From positions 1-55,457 of the forward strand of contig NZ_JAUSFI010000040.1 of assembly GCF_030651495.1 (NCBI RefSeq): a stretch of 55,457 bases of DNA, in the 5' to 3' direction. Positions 46,787 through 55,457 of the stretch are shown piece after piece. Position 1 is the stretch's first letter; each line of letters begins with the position of its first letter. Origin of the DNA: Undibacterium sp. Lineage in GTDB: Bacteria > Pseudomonadota > Gammaproteobacteria > Burkholderiales > Burkholderiaceae_D. The notes beneath the pieces were generated by a model. That model made no database searches. It was not told where the DNA came from and was given only the letters and a program-made list of their open reading frames with translations. Both the position numbers and the translations under genes were made by a program.

Positions 46787-49048
46787 CTACCTTCCTATAG
46801 CCAACAAGGTATCAAATAATTGACTGGCAATTTGCATTAATTTACCAGCAGCCTGATAAGCCTGTTGATAGCGAAGTAAATTGGCAGCTTCTTCATCTAA
46901 ATTAACTCCAGACTCGGATTGCTGTGCTTGCACTGCTTGCGCCAGCAATTTTGTTTCTGACGCATTGGTTATCTCGATTTCATGTGTCTTATTACCCACC
47001 AGACTTACGAACTGAGCATATGCACCTTGAAAACTGGTGGAATTATTCCCCAAAGTATTTTGAGTTTGTAATTTTGAAAGTAACAAGGCATTGCGATTAT
47101 CACCAGAACCACTTGCATTCTGACTGACATTAAATACATCGCCATTTGCGGGTGAGCCGGACAGTGCAAAACTGATGCCTTCATAACTAATCGTTGCACC
47201 TTCGGTATAAGGCACTGCAGATCCTGCCGGATAAGTTGTCGATGTACTTCCGTTCGTAACAGTTACGTTCGCGCTGGCAGGGAAGCCGGACAAAGTTTTA
47301 CTAAGAGCATTGAAGGTTAGCGTGCTTGGCGTTACTGGTACAGATGCTGCTAACGTAAAGGTATCTCCGCCTGAAGGAGGTGATCCGCCGTCTTTAATAA
47401 CAAAACTGACACCGCTAAAACTAATCGTTGCGCCGCTGGAATAAGGCACCGTCGCAGGAGGCGGATAGTTAGTAGTGGTGCCACCAACTTTAACAGAAAC
47501 CGTTGCTCCAGCAGGAAATCCAGACAAAGTATTCGCCGGAGACGTAAAGTTCAAGGTAACTGGAGAAGCTAAGGTGGAACCGACATAGGAGTCATCAACG
47601 GTAGCCGTGCTAATCGTTGCCGTCAAAGAGGTGCTTTTTGTCGCAACTAGAGAGCTAACCGCTCCCGCAGTCAATTTGCCACTACCGGTATTGGTACTCG
47701 GAAATGAAGTGGAAATGGGTGTAGCAGCGGCAATTTTAGATGTATCTGATATGGCGACGCCAAAATTTGTAGCACCATTTGCTGTCGGACGAACCAGAAA
47801 TTCATCGCCATTAACCGGTTGCGCCGCAGGAGGAGCTGGCGGCGGTGAAAAGGTAATCCCATCAAAAACGACTGGCAAGGTTGGGGATAGCGCAGGTGTA
47901 GGCCCGCCGCCATCTGACACGCGAGTAATTTTATAATTACCGGCCAGATACTGAACACGATAATCGCTGGTAGTTAAGGCACCAACATCAGAAATAGAGG
48001 CGGAGATATTAATGGATGTATCGCTATTAGCGCTGCTTGGCAAAGATATTGGAGTTCCGACATTAAAAAAATCGCCCCCAAGTTTGCCATTAAGATCTTG
48101 TCCCAACTTATGCTGCTCGTTGAAAGCAGTCGCTAATCCTATTGCCACTCTGCCTAAAGAATTTTGAGAGACATCTAGAGTATTCGCACGAAAACTGAAT
48201 AGGCCTCCCAACTTGCCGCCAGTTAGGCTAGATTCTGGAAGTTGCACTAAGGTGCCATTATTTTCGTAGGCAACTTCAACTCTTGATGGATCGGTCAAGG
48301 AACTTGTTGCTTGCAAGGTATAGGCTTTTTCTCCTAAAACCAGTGGTTGCCCATTGCCCATAAAAATGTTTACTTTTGGTCCTTGCGGAATCACAGAAAC
48401 ATTCACTAATTTACTCAGTTCAGTAACAAGATTGTCACGCTGGTCCAACAAATCATTGGGAGCGCCGCCAACACTCGCGGCTCGTTCTATGGTTTGATTC
48501 AGTTCAGATAACTGGCTCGCATAGCTATTGATAGAACCAATCGAATCCTGAATTTCAGTATTGACCCCGTCATTAAGCTGATCCAGTCGCCCTTGCAAAC
48601 CCTGGAGCCTCGACGTTAACGCAGCCCCGGTTGATAAAACTGATTGCCGAGCCGCAGCACCAGCCGTGCCATTTGGGGTCGTAGCCAAATTTTGTACTGA
48701 GTTAAAAAAATCCTGTAACGCAGGTGAAACCCCAGCACTAGCGTCGGCAACAAGGTTATTTATTTGTTTAATTTGATTGTAATAAGCGTCAGCGTAATTT
48801 TTTGTTGATTGAGTAGCATTAACCTGCTGGCCAATAAAATCATTATAGATACGCGTAATCTGTCCAACCTGAACACCGGTCCCGACAAAAGAACCACCAG
48901 AATTTTGCGGTGATGAGGCTGTTTGCAACAGAACTTGGCGGCTGTAGCCAGGCGTTGATGCGTTGGCAATGTTATGACCGGTTGTGGCGATCCCCAACTG
49001 CGCTGCAGCAAGTGCGCTTTGTCCGATGCCTAATATGCTGCTACCCAT
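46787..49048 (-). CDS. flgK: Flagellar hook-associated protein FlgK, enlarged
   Basis: A 753-residue hook-associated protein 1, longer than the usual 450-650. N-terminal D0/D1 ('LGIATTGHNIANASTPGYSRQ') and C-terminal 'VNLDEEAANLLRYQQAYQAAGKLMQI' are standard. The additional length comes from repeated beta-rich modules: two of 78 residues at about 497-575 and 575-653, each with 'TLSGFPA', a 'VPY..GATIS' strand, 'GVSF' or 'GISF' and a 'GD.F' end, and a related one near 375-425. These sit on the outer face of the junction. Co-transcribed with flgL. Confidence 0.93.
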   Translation of the reverse strand: MGSSILGIGQSALAAAQLGIATTGHNIANASTPGYSRQVLLQTASSPQNSGGSFVGTGVQVGQITRIYNDFIGQQVNATQSTKNYADAYYNQIKQINNLVADASAGVSPALQDFFNSVQNLATTPNGTAGAAARQSVLSTGAALTSRLQGLQGRLDQLNDGVNTEIQDSIGSINSYASQLSELNQTIERAASVGGAPNDLLDQRDNLVTELSKLVNVSVIPQGPKVNIFMGNGQPLVLGEKAYTLQATSSLTDPSRVEVAYENNGTLVQLPESSLTGGKLGGLFSFRANTLDVSQNSLGRVAIGLATAFNEQHKLGQDLNGKLGGDFFNVGTPISLPSSANSDTSINISASISDVGALTTSDYRVQYLAGNYKITRVSDGGGPTPALSPTLPVVFDGITFSPPPAPPAAQPVNGDEFLVRPTANGATNFGVAISDTSKIAAATPISTSFPSTNTGSGKLTAGAVSSLVATKSTSLTATISTATVDDSYVGSTLASPVTLNFTSPANTLSGFPAGATVSVKVGGTTTNYPPPATVPYSSGATISFSGVSFVIKDGGSPPSGGDTFTLAASVPVTPSTLTFNALSKTLSGFPASANVTVTNGSTSTTYPAGSAVPYTEGATISYEGISFALSGSPANGDVFNVSQNASGSGDNRNALLLSKLQTQNTLGNNSTSFQGAYAQFVSLVGNKTHEIEITNASETKLLAQAVQAQQSESGVNLDEEAANLLRYQQAYQAAGKLMQIASQLFDTLLAIGR

Positions 49049-49111
49049 AATTGTACCTATTCACTCTGTGCGCTCTATTTACTTTAACTTTATCAGCAGT
49101 ACTCTTGTAAG

Positions 49112-49138
49112 TTAACGGGGAATAAAGCGAAAACTTTA
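49112..49138 (-). promoter_or_regulatory. Sigma28 (FliA) promoter for flgK-flgL
   Basis: On the minus strand TAAAGTTT (49138-49131), an 11-base spacer and CCCGTTAA (49119-49112). The -35 equals the sigma28 consensus and the -10 differs from GCCGATAA at two positions. It lies in the 107 bp gap before flgK, as expected for late hook-associated genes. Confidence 0.8.
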
Positions 49139-49155
49139 ATGACTGCTCCGCCGCG

Positions 49156-50082
49156 CTAGGCAGACAATGTTTGTTTAATAATTCTTGAGAGCTTATTGGC
49201 ATATTCTGGGTCAGTCGCATAACCTGCCTTCTGCAACCCGTGCGCAAAACTGGTGGCATCTTTGGCGTTGGCAATCACACTCTCGTAGCGAGGATTACGG
49301 GTTAGTAATTTTGCGTAATCTTTAAAGGCGTCACCATAGGAATCATAAGCCTTGAACTTTTGAACTTTGCGAGATGCTACGCCATTAACATATTCAGTCG
49401 TCACCGCATCCACCGTTTTCCCTTTCCATTGGCTGGTAGCTTTAATGCCGAAAATATTATGGCTAGATGAACCATCCAAAGTTTTAATTTCTCGACGGCC
49501 CCAACCACTCTCCAAAGCAGCTTGTCCAAGCATAAATTTTGCAGGAATACCCGTTTCAAGACTTGCCTGTTCAGCATGAGCCGATAGTTTCTCTTGAAAT
49601 TCTCGAACATGATTTGGAACAGCCCTACTTGCACTTACCGGACTTTTAATTTGTCTTTCAAAGCTCGATTGGGTAAGGTAAGAATCTATCCCACTTAAAT
49701 TTTTCGCTTCCGAATTCAATCCAACGATAGCACTATTAGCGTTATTGGAGAGTGCATCAGGTTGAAGAATTTGATTTCCCGCATTGTTTGAAAGTTGCCG
49801 TACCAGTGCATCTGCCAAGCCAATTCCACGACTCGCCATATTTTGCGACAATTGTTGATCCAGCATAGATGTGTACATTCGACTTTGTTCATTTTCAAAT
49901 GGACTATCTTTACTTTCTGCCTGCCGCATCGATTTCAGCATCATATTCATAAACAAGGCTTCAAACTGTTTTGCAGCAGCCTTCAACGCATCGGGCGAAT
50001 TATTTTTAGCAGATTGTTTTAATTCATCAAGACCTTTGCTGTCGAAAGCCAACTTATCTGATAAATCTGCGCGCCCTATCAT
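49156..50082 (-). CDS. flgJ: Flagellar rod assembly protein / peptidoglycan hydrolase FlgJ
   Basis: A 308-residue dual-domain FlgJ. The N-terminal rod-capping domain has 'AAKQFEALFMNMMLKSMRQA' and 'YTSMLDQQLSQNMASRGIGLADALVRQL' (in part). The C-terminal glucosaminidase domain at about 150-305 carries its catalytic Glu in 'GQAALESGWG' and 'NIFGIKA'. It opens the cell wall for the growing rod. Separated from flgI by 9 bp. Confidence 0.94.
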   Translation of the reverse strand: MIGRADLSDKLAFDSKGLDELKQSAKNNSPDALKAAAKQFEALFMNMMLKSMRQAESKDSPFENEQSRMYTSMLDQQLSQNMASRGIGLADALVRQLSNNAGNQILQPDALSNNANSAIVGLNSEAKNLSGIDSYLTQSSFERQIKSPVSASRAVPNHVREFQEKLSAHAEQASLETGIPAKFMLGQAALESGWGRREIKTLDGSSSHNIFGIKATSQWKGKTVDAVTTEYVNGVASRKVQKFKAYDSYGDAFKDYAKLLTRNPRYESVIANAKDATSFAHGLQKAGYATDPEYANKLSRIIKQTLSA

Positions 50083-50091
50083 GACATTTCC

Positions 50092-51222
50092 TTAGATAAT
50101 TTCTAAATCGGCATGTAAAGCACCCGATGCTTTCATTGCTTGCAAAATCGCCAGCAAGTCTTGAGGAGTTGCACCAATAGAGTTCAATGCCTTTACGACA
50201 TCACTTAACGAGGCTCCGGCCTTGAGTACCATCAACTGTCCTGCATCTTTAGCAATCGAAACAGTTGAATTCGCTGTGGCAGCTGTTTGCCCTCCAGCCA
50301 AAGCATTGGGTTGGCTAATAGCGTTATCAGTATTGATCACGATAGACAAATTACCGTGCGAAATAGCACAAGTATCCAGCGTGACTGCCTGATTCATCAC
50401 TATCGAACCAGTACGTGCATTCAAAATAACTTTTGCGGCAGTCTGCGCGGGGGTGACATCAATATTTTCCAATGCGCCCAAAAAAGTCACGCGCTGATCG
50501 TTGTTGACAGGCGCTTTCACCTGTATCACACGACCATCGACCGCGGCAGCGGTATCCACCCCGAAACGCTTATTGATCGCCTCGACGACTCGACTGGCAG
50601 TTGAAAAATCAGAGGTATTGAGTTCTAGCTGGATCATATTGCCATTACCCAAAGCAGAAGCGACGGACCTTTCCACGGTCGCCCCTGAAGAAATTTTACC
50701 TACACTCAGGTGATTAATCTGCGCCTTACTACCATTCGCTGATGCACCAACCCCACCTACCAGTACATTTCCCTGCGCCATTCCGTAAATTTGATTATCC
50801 GCACCTTTTAACGGTGTCATCAACAAAGTACCGCCACGCAGGCTCTTTGCATTTCCGATTGAAGAGACGGTCACATCCAACGTTTGACCAGGCTGAGCAA
50901 ATGGCGGGAGTGATGTCGTCACCATCACCGCTGCGACATTTTTTAACTGTAAACTAGTACCAACCGGAATGCTGACACCCAATTGTTGCATCATACTAAT
51001 GATGCTTTGCACCGTAAACGGCGTCTGCGTAGTCTGATCACCACTGCCGTCGAGCCCCACCACCAAGCCATAGCCTATCAATTGATTTTGCCGCACGCCC
51101 TGAATCCCGGCCAGATCCTTTAACCGCTCTGCCCGGCTTTCTGGCGCCGCTAAAGATAGCAACATGCTCAGGCAAAGAGCGAGAGAAATAGGATATTTCG
51201 AATAGGATAAGACGTTCATCAC
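50092..51222 (-). CDS. flgI: Flagellar P-ring protein FlgI
   Basis: A 376-residue P-ring subunit located in the peptidoglycan layer. A signal peptide ends 'SLAAPESRA', then the family opening 'ERLKDLAGIQGVRQNQLIGYGLVVGLDGSGD' (in part) follows, with 'LLMTPLKGADNQIYGMAQG' later. Starts at GTG 51222 or ATG 51219. 18 bp follow the flgH stop, so flgH and flgI are co-transcribed. Confidence 0.95.
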   Translation of the reverse strand: MMNVLSYSKYPISLALCLSMLLSLAAPESRAERLKDLAGIQGVRQNQLIGYGLVVGLDGSGDQTTQTPFTVQSIISMMQQLGVSIPVGTSLQLKNVAAVMVTTSLPPFAQPGQTLDVTVSSIGNAKSLRGGTLLMTPLKGADNQIYGMAQGNVLVGGVGASANGSKAQINHLSVGKISSGATVERSVASALGNGNMIQLELNTSDFSTASRVVEAINKRFGVDTAAAVDGRVIQVKAPVNNDQRVTFLGALENIDVTPAQTAAKVILNARTGSIVMNQAVTLDTCAISHGNLSIVINTDNAISQPNALAGGQTAATANSTVSIAKDAGQLMVLKAGASLSDVVKALNSIGATPQDLLAILQAMKASGALHADLEII

Positions 51223-51240
51223 TTAACTCTTTGCATTTCA

Positions 51241-51906
51241 CTAGAAAGGAATAAAACTCAGGAAGAACCGTGTCAATAAGGAGTTCGCCTCAGCAATATC
51301 AACATGACTTGTGGAGCGATATTCAAAACGAGCATCCGCCACTTGCGTCGATGCAACAACATTTCCTGCGGCTATAGTCAACGGATTGACTACACCAGAG
51401 AAACGTACAAATTCAGCTCCTTTGTCAAAAGCGATCTGCTTCTCGCCACTCACCAATAAATTTCCGTTAGGTAAAACATCAATCACCGTTACACCTATGG
51501 TCCCGGTAAAGCTATTGCTGGCAGTTTCAGCACCTTTTTCATCAAATTTGCTGGATGAAGTCGTCGAAATAGAAGCTTTAGCAAGGGTCGATGCCGGAAT
51601 GCCCAATACGGTAGGAGCGGAAAATGAGGCATTGCCAGATTTACTCCCAGAAGTGGCCGCGGCTTTACCTGCGGAGGTCTTCTCACTGATAGAAACAGTC
51701 ATGACATCACCGATCAATCGTGCTCTGGCATCCTCAAATAAGGGGCGATAAGATGCCGTCTGAAAAATGGCACCATTCATTTCCCGCTGGGGTTTTGCCG
51801 ATTGCGGCTGCACAGACATAGGTTGATGCACGATCGCCGGTGGCGTAACGGCACAACCAGTCAAACTAGCTATCCAGAACCACATCGAAACAGTTTTCAA
51901 TTTCAT
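51241..51906 (-). CDS. flgH: Flagellar L-ring lipoprotein FlgH
   Basis: A 221-residue outer-membrane lipoprotein forming the L-ring. The signal peptide ends in the lipobox 'LTGC' with Cys 18. The mature domain shows 'LFEDARARLIGDVMTVSISEKTSAG', 'GNLLVSGEKQIAFDKGAEFVRFSGVVNP' (in part) and the C-terminal 'LTRFFLSFIPF'. It depends on the Lol system, also encoded in this window, to reach the outer membrane. Confidence 0.95.
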   Translation of the reverse strand: MKLKTVSMWFWIASLTGCAVTPPAIVHQPMSVQPQSAKPQREMNGAIFQTASYRPLFEDARARLIGDVMTVSISEKTSAGKAAATSGSKSGNASFSAPTVLGIPASTLAKASISTTSSSKFDEKGAETASNSFTGTIGVTVIDVLPNGNLLVSGEKQIAFDKGAEFVRFSGVVNPLTIAAGNVVASTQVADARFEYRSTSHVDIAEANSLLTRFFLSFIPF

Positions 51907-51928
51907 GATAATTAACCAATCAACATCA

Positions 51929-52711
51929 TTACAATTGGGACAACTTTTGCAACATCTGATCGGAGGTCGTAATCGCTTTACTATTAATTTCGTAAGCCCG
52001 CTGGGTTTGTATCATGTTAACCAATTCCTCAGCCACGTTCACATTAGAGGTTTCGACAGACGCTTGTATCAACAAGCCCGCGCCATTGGTTCCCGGTGTG
52101 TTAGTACCCGGATTGCCGGAAGCGGCGGTCTCTACATACAGATTCTCGCCCATCGCCATCATGCCAGCCGGATTGATGAAGGTAGCAAGTTGAATAGAGC
52201 CAACCTGCACCGGGGCACTTGATCCTGGCTGAGTGACAGACACGGTGCCGTCGCGACCGACAGTGATGGTCTGCGCATTGGCTGGGATAGTAATCGCGGG
52301 TTGAATAACAAAGCCGCTGGAGGTCACCATCTGCCCCTGGCTATCTACCTGAAAAGAGCCGTCCCTGGTGTAAGCAGTTGCACCATCTGGCATCAATACC
52401 TGAAAAAAACCTTGTCCATTGATGGCCAAATCTTTACTGTTTCCGGTTTGCTGTAAATTTCCTTGCGTAAATATACGTTCAGTAGCGACTGGACGAACGC
52501 CGGTACCTAACTGCAATCCAGATGGCAATTGAGTTTGCTGGGAGCTTTGTGCACCTGGCTGGCGCAGGTTTTGATACATCAAATCCTCAAATACTGCTCG
52601 TGACCGTTTAAATCCGGTCGTGCTGACGTTTGCCAGATTATTCGTGATCACGTCCATCTGCGTCTGTTGCGCATCTAGTCCGGTTTTGGCGATCCATAGT
52701 GAACGTATCAT
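51929..52711 (-). CDS. flgG: Flagellar distal rod protein FlgG
   Basis: A 260-residue rod protein. '[20 protein letters not shown]' and '[24 protein letters not shown]' at the start and '[24 protein letters not shown]' near the end are the standard D0/D1 rod signatures. The long central '[25 protein letters not shown]' (in part) fits FlgG rather than FlgF. 22 bp before flgH. Confidence 0.95.
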   Translation of the reverse strand: MIRSLWIAKTGLDAQQTQMDVITNNLANVSTTGFKRSRAVFEDLMYQNLRQPGAQSSQQTQLPSGLQLGTGVRPVATERIFTQGNLQQTGNSKDLAINGQGFFQVLMPDGATAYTRDGSFQVDSQGQMVTSSGFVIQPAITIPANAQTITVGRDGTVSVTQPGSSAPVQVGSIQLATFINPAGMMAMGENLYVETAASGNPGTNTPGTNGAGLLIQASVETSNVNVAEELVNMIQTQRAYEINSKAITTSDQMLQKLSQL

Positions 52712-52787
52712 TTTTACTCTCCCATTTGCCGCAGTGGCAACACTTTGAACTATTTTGGTTTATTGCGCTATTTTGCTACTGCCACCA

Positions 52788-53528
52788 TCAACTCAAAGTC
52801 AGAATCTGACTGGCTTTATTGGCGTTACTCTCCGCATTCGTCAGCAACTTCATTTGCATTTCAAATGAACGGGCCAAATTAATCATGCTGACCATGGATT
52901 CCACAACATTGACGTTACTTCCTTCCAACATGCCACCAGCAACAGTTACCGCAGCATCGGCATCCGCTGTTGTGCCATCTTTAGTCTTAAATAAACCATC
53001 ATCACCACGTACCAGATTGTCTTCCGGCGGATTGACCAACTTCAAACGCCCAATCACCTCAACCGCATTCGGTTTACTTCCGCTAGGCACGGTCGACACT
53101 GTTCCATCTTTGGCTAGCGCTATCGATACATCCGGTGGAATGGTGATAGGACCGCCATCCCCCATGACATTGAGGCCACTCTGCGTTTGCAACACACCAT
53201 TTTCACTGACTTTCAAACTACCATGACGTGTTAATGCTTCAGAACCATCAGCCTTTTGAACCACCAGCCAACCTTTCCCTTGAATTGCGACATCTAATTC
53301 GCGCCCAGTTATTTGCATGCTACCGGCTGAAAAATCAGTACCGACCGTAGCGTCAACAACAAAGGCGCGCGTGGGCAAGCCCTCGCCCAACACAGGTACA
53401 GCACGAAATGAATCGAGCTGCGCACGAAAGCCAGTGGTAGTGGCATTGGCCAGATTGTGCGATGTCGTTGCCTGCTGCTCCAGAATGTGTTTCGCTCCTG
53501 TCATCGCGGTATAAATTAACCGATCCAT
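52788..53528 (-). CDS. flgF: Flagellar proximal rod protein FlgF
   Basis: A 246-residue rod protein. 'MDRLIYTAMTGAKHILEQQAT' and 'SHNLANATTTGFRAQLDSFRAVPV' open the protein, and 'VNVVESMVSMINLARSFEMQMKLL' closes it. Shorter than FlgG and with 'LDVAIQGKGWLVVQ' in the core, it matches FlgF. 76 bp before flgG. Confidence 0.94.
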   Translation of the reverse strand: MDRLIYTAMTGAKHILEQQATTSHNLANATTTGFRAQLDSFRAVPVLGEGLPTRAFVVDATVGTDFSAGSMQITGRELDVAIQGKGWLVVQKADGSEALTRHGSLKVSENGVLQTQSGLNVMGDGGPITIPPDVSIALAKDGTVSTVPSGSKPNAVEVIGRLKLVNPPEDNLVRGDDGLFKTKDGTTADADAAVTVAGGMLEGSNVNVVESMVSMINLARSFEMQMKLLTNAESNANKASQILTLS

Positions 53529-53586
53529 TGCACACTCCTTACCAACATGCTGCTTTTAATTAGATGTTCAGACATACTTTAAATGG

Positions 53587-54939
53587 TTAGCGTAAATTCA
53601 CTAAAGTCTGCATTACCTGATCCTGCGTTTTAATGGTTTGCGCATTGGCCTGATAAATACGTTGTGCGGTAATCATGTTGACAAGCTCACCAGTTAAATC
53701 TGTATTGGAATCTTCCGTGGCACTTGAAGTCAACACACCCAAGCTCCCTGAACTTGGAGGACCAACCAATGCTGGACCAGAAGTAGAAGTTTCGGTCCAC
53801 TGATTATCCCCTGATGATTGCAAGCCATTAGGATTGGTAAAATTTGCCAAGGCTACTTGCCCCAATACGGCGGTTTTTCCATTAGTGTAACTACCCACAA
53901 TCGTGCCATCTTTTGCGGTACTAAATTTCGACAATTTGCCTGAGGTATAACCGTCTTGTTTAATCGCGTTGACACTAAAATCGGAGCCAAACTGGGTACT
54001 ACCTGTTAGATCGAAGTCAATAGTCGGGGTCGAAATTAACGGAACCGCACCGGTAATGACAGGAACTGCGATAGGCAGCATATTCGGTTTTACCGGAGTG
54101 GCACTAGGGTCAAGAGTGGTTGCACCTGTCAGCTTGCCTACGTTATTGAAACCAATTTTACCAATTGAGTTGGCAGGAGACCCAGCACCACTGCCCAAAC
54201 CGGCAATGAGAACGCCATCCACGGTGGCAAACACGTCCCATTGAGCTGTGGTGCCAGCAGGTGGAACCCGTGTAACAGGATCAACCTTGACAAAGAATGT
54301 TTGCAATACATGAGAGTTACCCAAGCTATCAAATACCGCAACGGATGTCGCGTTGCTATACGACAATGGGTCTGTGATCGAAAATGCGACGGGAACAATC
54401 ACTGGCGGTATCGTGACTGGAGTCTGGGTACCAGGAACATTCTTACGTGAGTCCAAATTTATCAAAGCGTTAACAATGTCCGTTTCTTTCGGAGGAATGT
54501 CAGCCGTATTGATCGTCAGCGGAACTGCCGCTCCAGTCGAGAGTACACCGTTCGTATCCGCAATGTACCCCGTTAGCTGCGAGCCTTGCGCATTCACAAT
54601 CCCGCCATTTTTATCTAGCTGAAATTGTCCGTTGCGGCTATAAGTCACCGCCCCATTTGACGACATTCTAAAAAATCCCGCTCCGTTAATAGCGATATCC
54701 AAGGGGTTATTGGTTGAGCTGATATTTCCTTGCGTAAATTGCTGGGCAATCGTAGCAACCTTGACACCAATACCAACACTACTACCACCGGCGCCGCTGA
54801 GAGAGTTGGCAAACACGTCGGCAAACTGTGTTTGCGCCATCTTAAATCCAACTGTGTTTGCGTTTGCAATATTATTGCCGATGACATCCAGTGATTTAGA
54901 TGCTGCATTCAATCCACTTAAGCCTTGTTGAAAACCCAT
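53587..54939 (-). CDS. flgE: Flagellar hook protein FlgE
   Basis: A 450-residue hook protein. 'MGFQQGLSGLNAASKSLDVIGNNIANANTVGF' (in part) and the C-terminal 'LTGELVNMITAQRIYQANAQTIKTQDQVMQTL' (in part) are the conserved ends. The centre carries low-complexity Pro/Val/Thr-rich segments ('VPGTQTPVTIPPVIVPVA') in the surface-exposed domains. It is the most upstream flg gene in the window; flgD and flgBC, which usually precede it, are not in the adjacent 500 bp. Its promoter should lie in the AT-rich DNA at 54940-55080. Confidence 0.95.
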   Translation of the reverse strand: MGFQQGLSGLNAASKSLDVIGNNIANANTVGFKMAQTQFADVFANSLSGAGGSSVGIGVKVATIAQQFTQGNISSTNNPLDIAINGAGFFRMSSNGAVTYSRNGQFQLDKNGGIVNAQGSQLTGYIADTNGVLSTGAAVPLTINTADIPPKETDIVNALINLDSRKNVPGTQTPVTIPPVIVPVAFSITDPLSYSNATSVAVFDSLGNSHVLQTFFVKVDPVTRVPPAGTTAQWDVFATVDGVLIAGLGSGAGSPANSIGKIGFNNVGKLTGATTLDPSATPVKPNMLPIAVPVITGAVPLISTPTIDFDLTGSTQFGSDFSVNAIKQDGYTSGKLSKFSTAKDGTIVGSYTNGKTAVLGQVALANFTNPNGLQSSGDNQWTETSTSGPALVGPPSSGSLGVLTSSATEDSNTDLTGELVNMITAQRIYQANAQTIKTQDQVMQTLVNLR

Positions 54940-55086
54940 GATTTCTCTCCATTACATTGAATACAGGAATTACGCAAAAAGAATGTTAATAATGCGCGAA
55001 TTCGGCTTTACGACGCTAAGACATCTAGATCAAGCTAAATGATTACTTCAAATATATATAAATCTACAAATCAAAAAGTGAGCATG

Positions 55087-55161
55087 CCCACCGCGCATTG
55101 TTTATGCGCCTCTCCAGCCTATCCGGCCTGCAAGCCGCATGGGGATTGCGTGCTGGACGGG
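55087..55161 (-). repeat. Dispersed palindromic repeat, copy D (inverted)
   Basis: Read on the minus strand it contains CCATGCGGCTTGCAGGCC, the core of copies A and B, but its arms have diverged (CACCGCGCATTG versus GATTGCGTGCTGG). It lies between the flgE start and the next gene and is the most decayed copy. Confidence 0.75.
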
Positions 55162-55179
55162 TGTTGTTTCAGATGTGGG

Positions 55180-55434
55180 CTATCCCTTGCGCCCTACCAT
55201 CTTGCCTGCGGCCAGTAACTGCTCGCTCATGGTTTCCAGCACCTTGACTTGGGCGCGCATGGCATCCACCGCAAGCACAGAAAAAGCGAATTCAGCAGGC
55301 GTTGTCCAGCCTGGAAAGCGGATGATTTTCAATAATTCCTGCAGGCTGGTGCCTTTGCCAAGATGGGCCAAGGCATCGCTCAGCTCAGTAATTTTTTTAT
55401 CCAGTACAACCACATGATCTTCGTGTTTTAACAT
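55180..55434 (-). CDS. Small hypothetical protein upstream of flgE
   Basis: An 84-residue protein with GGAGA before the ATG at 55434, so it is likely real. It appears fully helical with alternating hydrophobic positions ('LDKKITELSDALAHLGKG', 'AMRAQVKVLETMSEQLLAA'), possibly a coiled coil or small helical bundle; one segment is 'RFPGWTTPAEFAFS'. I do not recognise a family. It is not flgD. It is on the same strand as flgE but separated by a repeat. Confidence 0.6.
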   Translation of the reverse strand: MLKHEDHVVVLDKKITELSDALAHLGKGTSLQELLKIIRFPGWTTPAEFAFSVLAVDAMRAQVKVLETMSEQLLAAGKMVGRKG

Positions 55435-55457
55435 GATGACATCTCCATTAATCGGGC

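Overview
The window reads as chromosomal DNA of a flagellated betaproteobacterium of the Burkholderiales, most likely an Oxalobacteraceae member such as Undibacterium. This is inferred from gene content and protein style: an rpfE-like gene coupled to recJ, a single lolC permease with lolD, a CopG regulator beside a PHB-depolymerase-type esterase, a QseE/G/F-type two-component locus and an flgE-to-flgL block. No rRNA, tRNA or CRISPR array was recognised.

Layout. 1-432 is the end of an IS4-family element cut by the window edge. 505-1140 is a hypothetical protein. About 1316-2786 is a complete IS1111-type (IS110 family) element whose subterminal inverted repeats and possible guide-RNA region can be read directly. 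2862-10597 holds a giant thioester alpha-2-macroglobulin and a fused MFS/acyltransferase. 10937-16919 carries a small conserved protein, lolD-lolC (minus strand), then rpfE-like, recJ and bluB (plus strand). 17159-22526 holds a PHB depolymerase-like esterase, a CopG regulator, an L-lactate permease, a cytochrome b561 and an isolated FlaG protein. 22591-26860 is a minus-strand trio (group II decarboxylase, TPR/ATP-grasp ligase, unassigned PLP enzyme) that looks like an uncharacterised small-molecule pathway. 27278-34492 contains fadD, an OmpW porin, a histidine kinase, a lipoprotein, a sigma54 activator and a BON protein. 34595-36843 is leuA behind a long leader with two leucine-rich short ORFs. 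37190-45512 carries ygiQ, purL (convergent, sharing a terminator) and an amidase. 45578-54939 is flgL-K-J-I-H-G-F-E, all on the minus strand, with a sigma28-type promoter in front of flgK.

Repeats tie the window together. Four copies of a roughly 75-80 bp palindromic element sit only between genes (19261, 26952, 36943, 55087). Two copies of an 86-102 bp MITE-like element with 15 bp terminal inverted repeats lie at 10700 and 18400.

The most interesting observations are the tandem leucine-rich leader ORFs before leuA, with a promoter that would start transcription almost at the first AUG; the IS1111 non-coding region whose short segments match both flanks of its own insertion site; the decarboxylase/ATP-grasp/PLP trio; and the duplicated modules inside FlgK.
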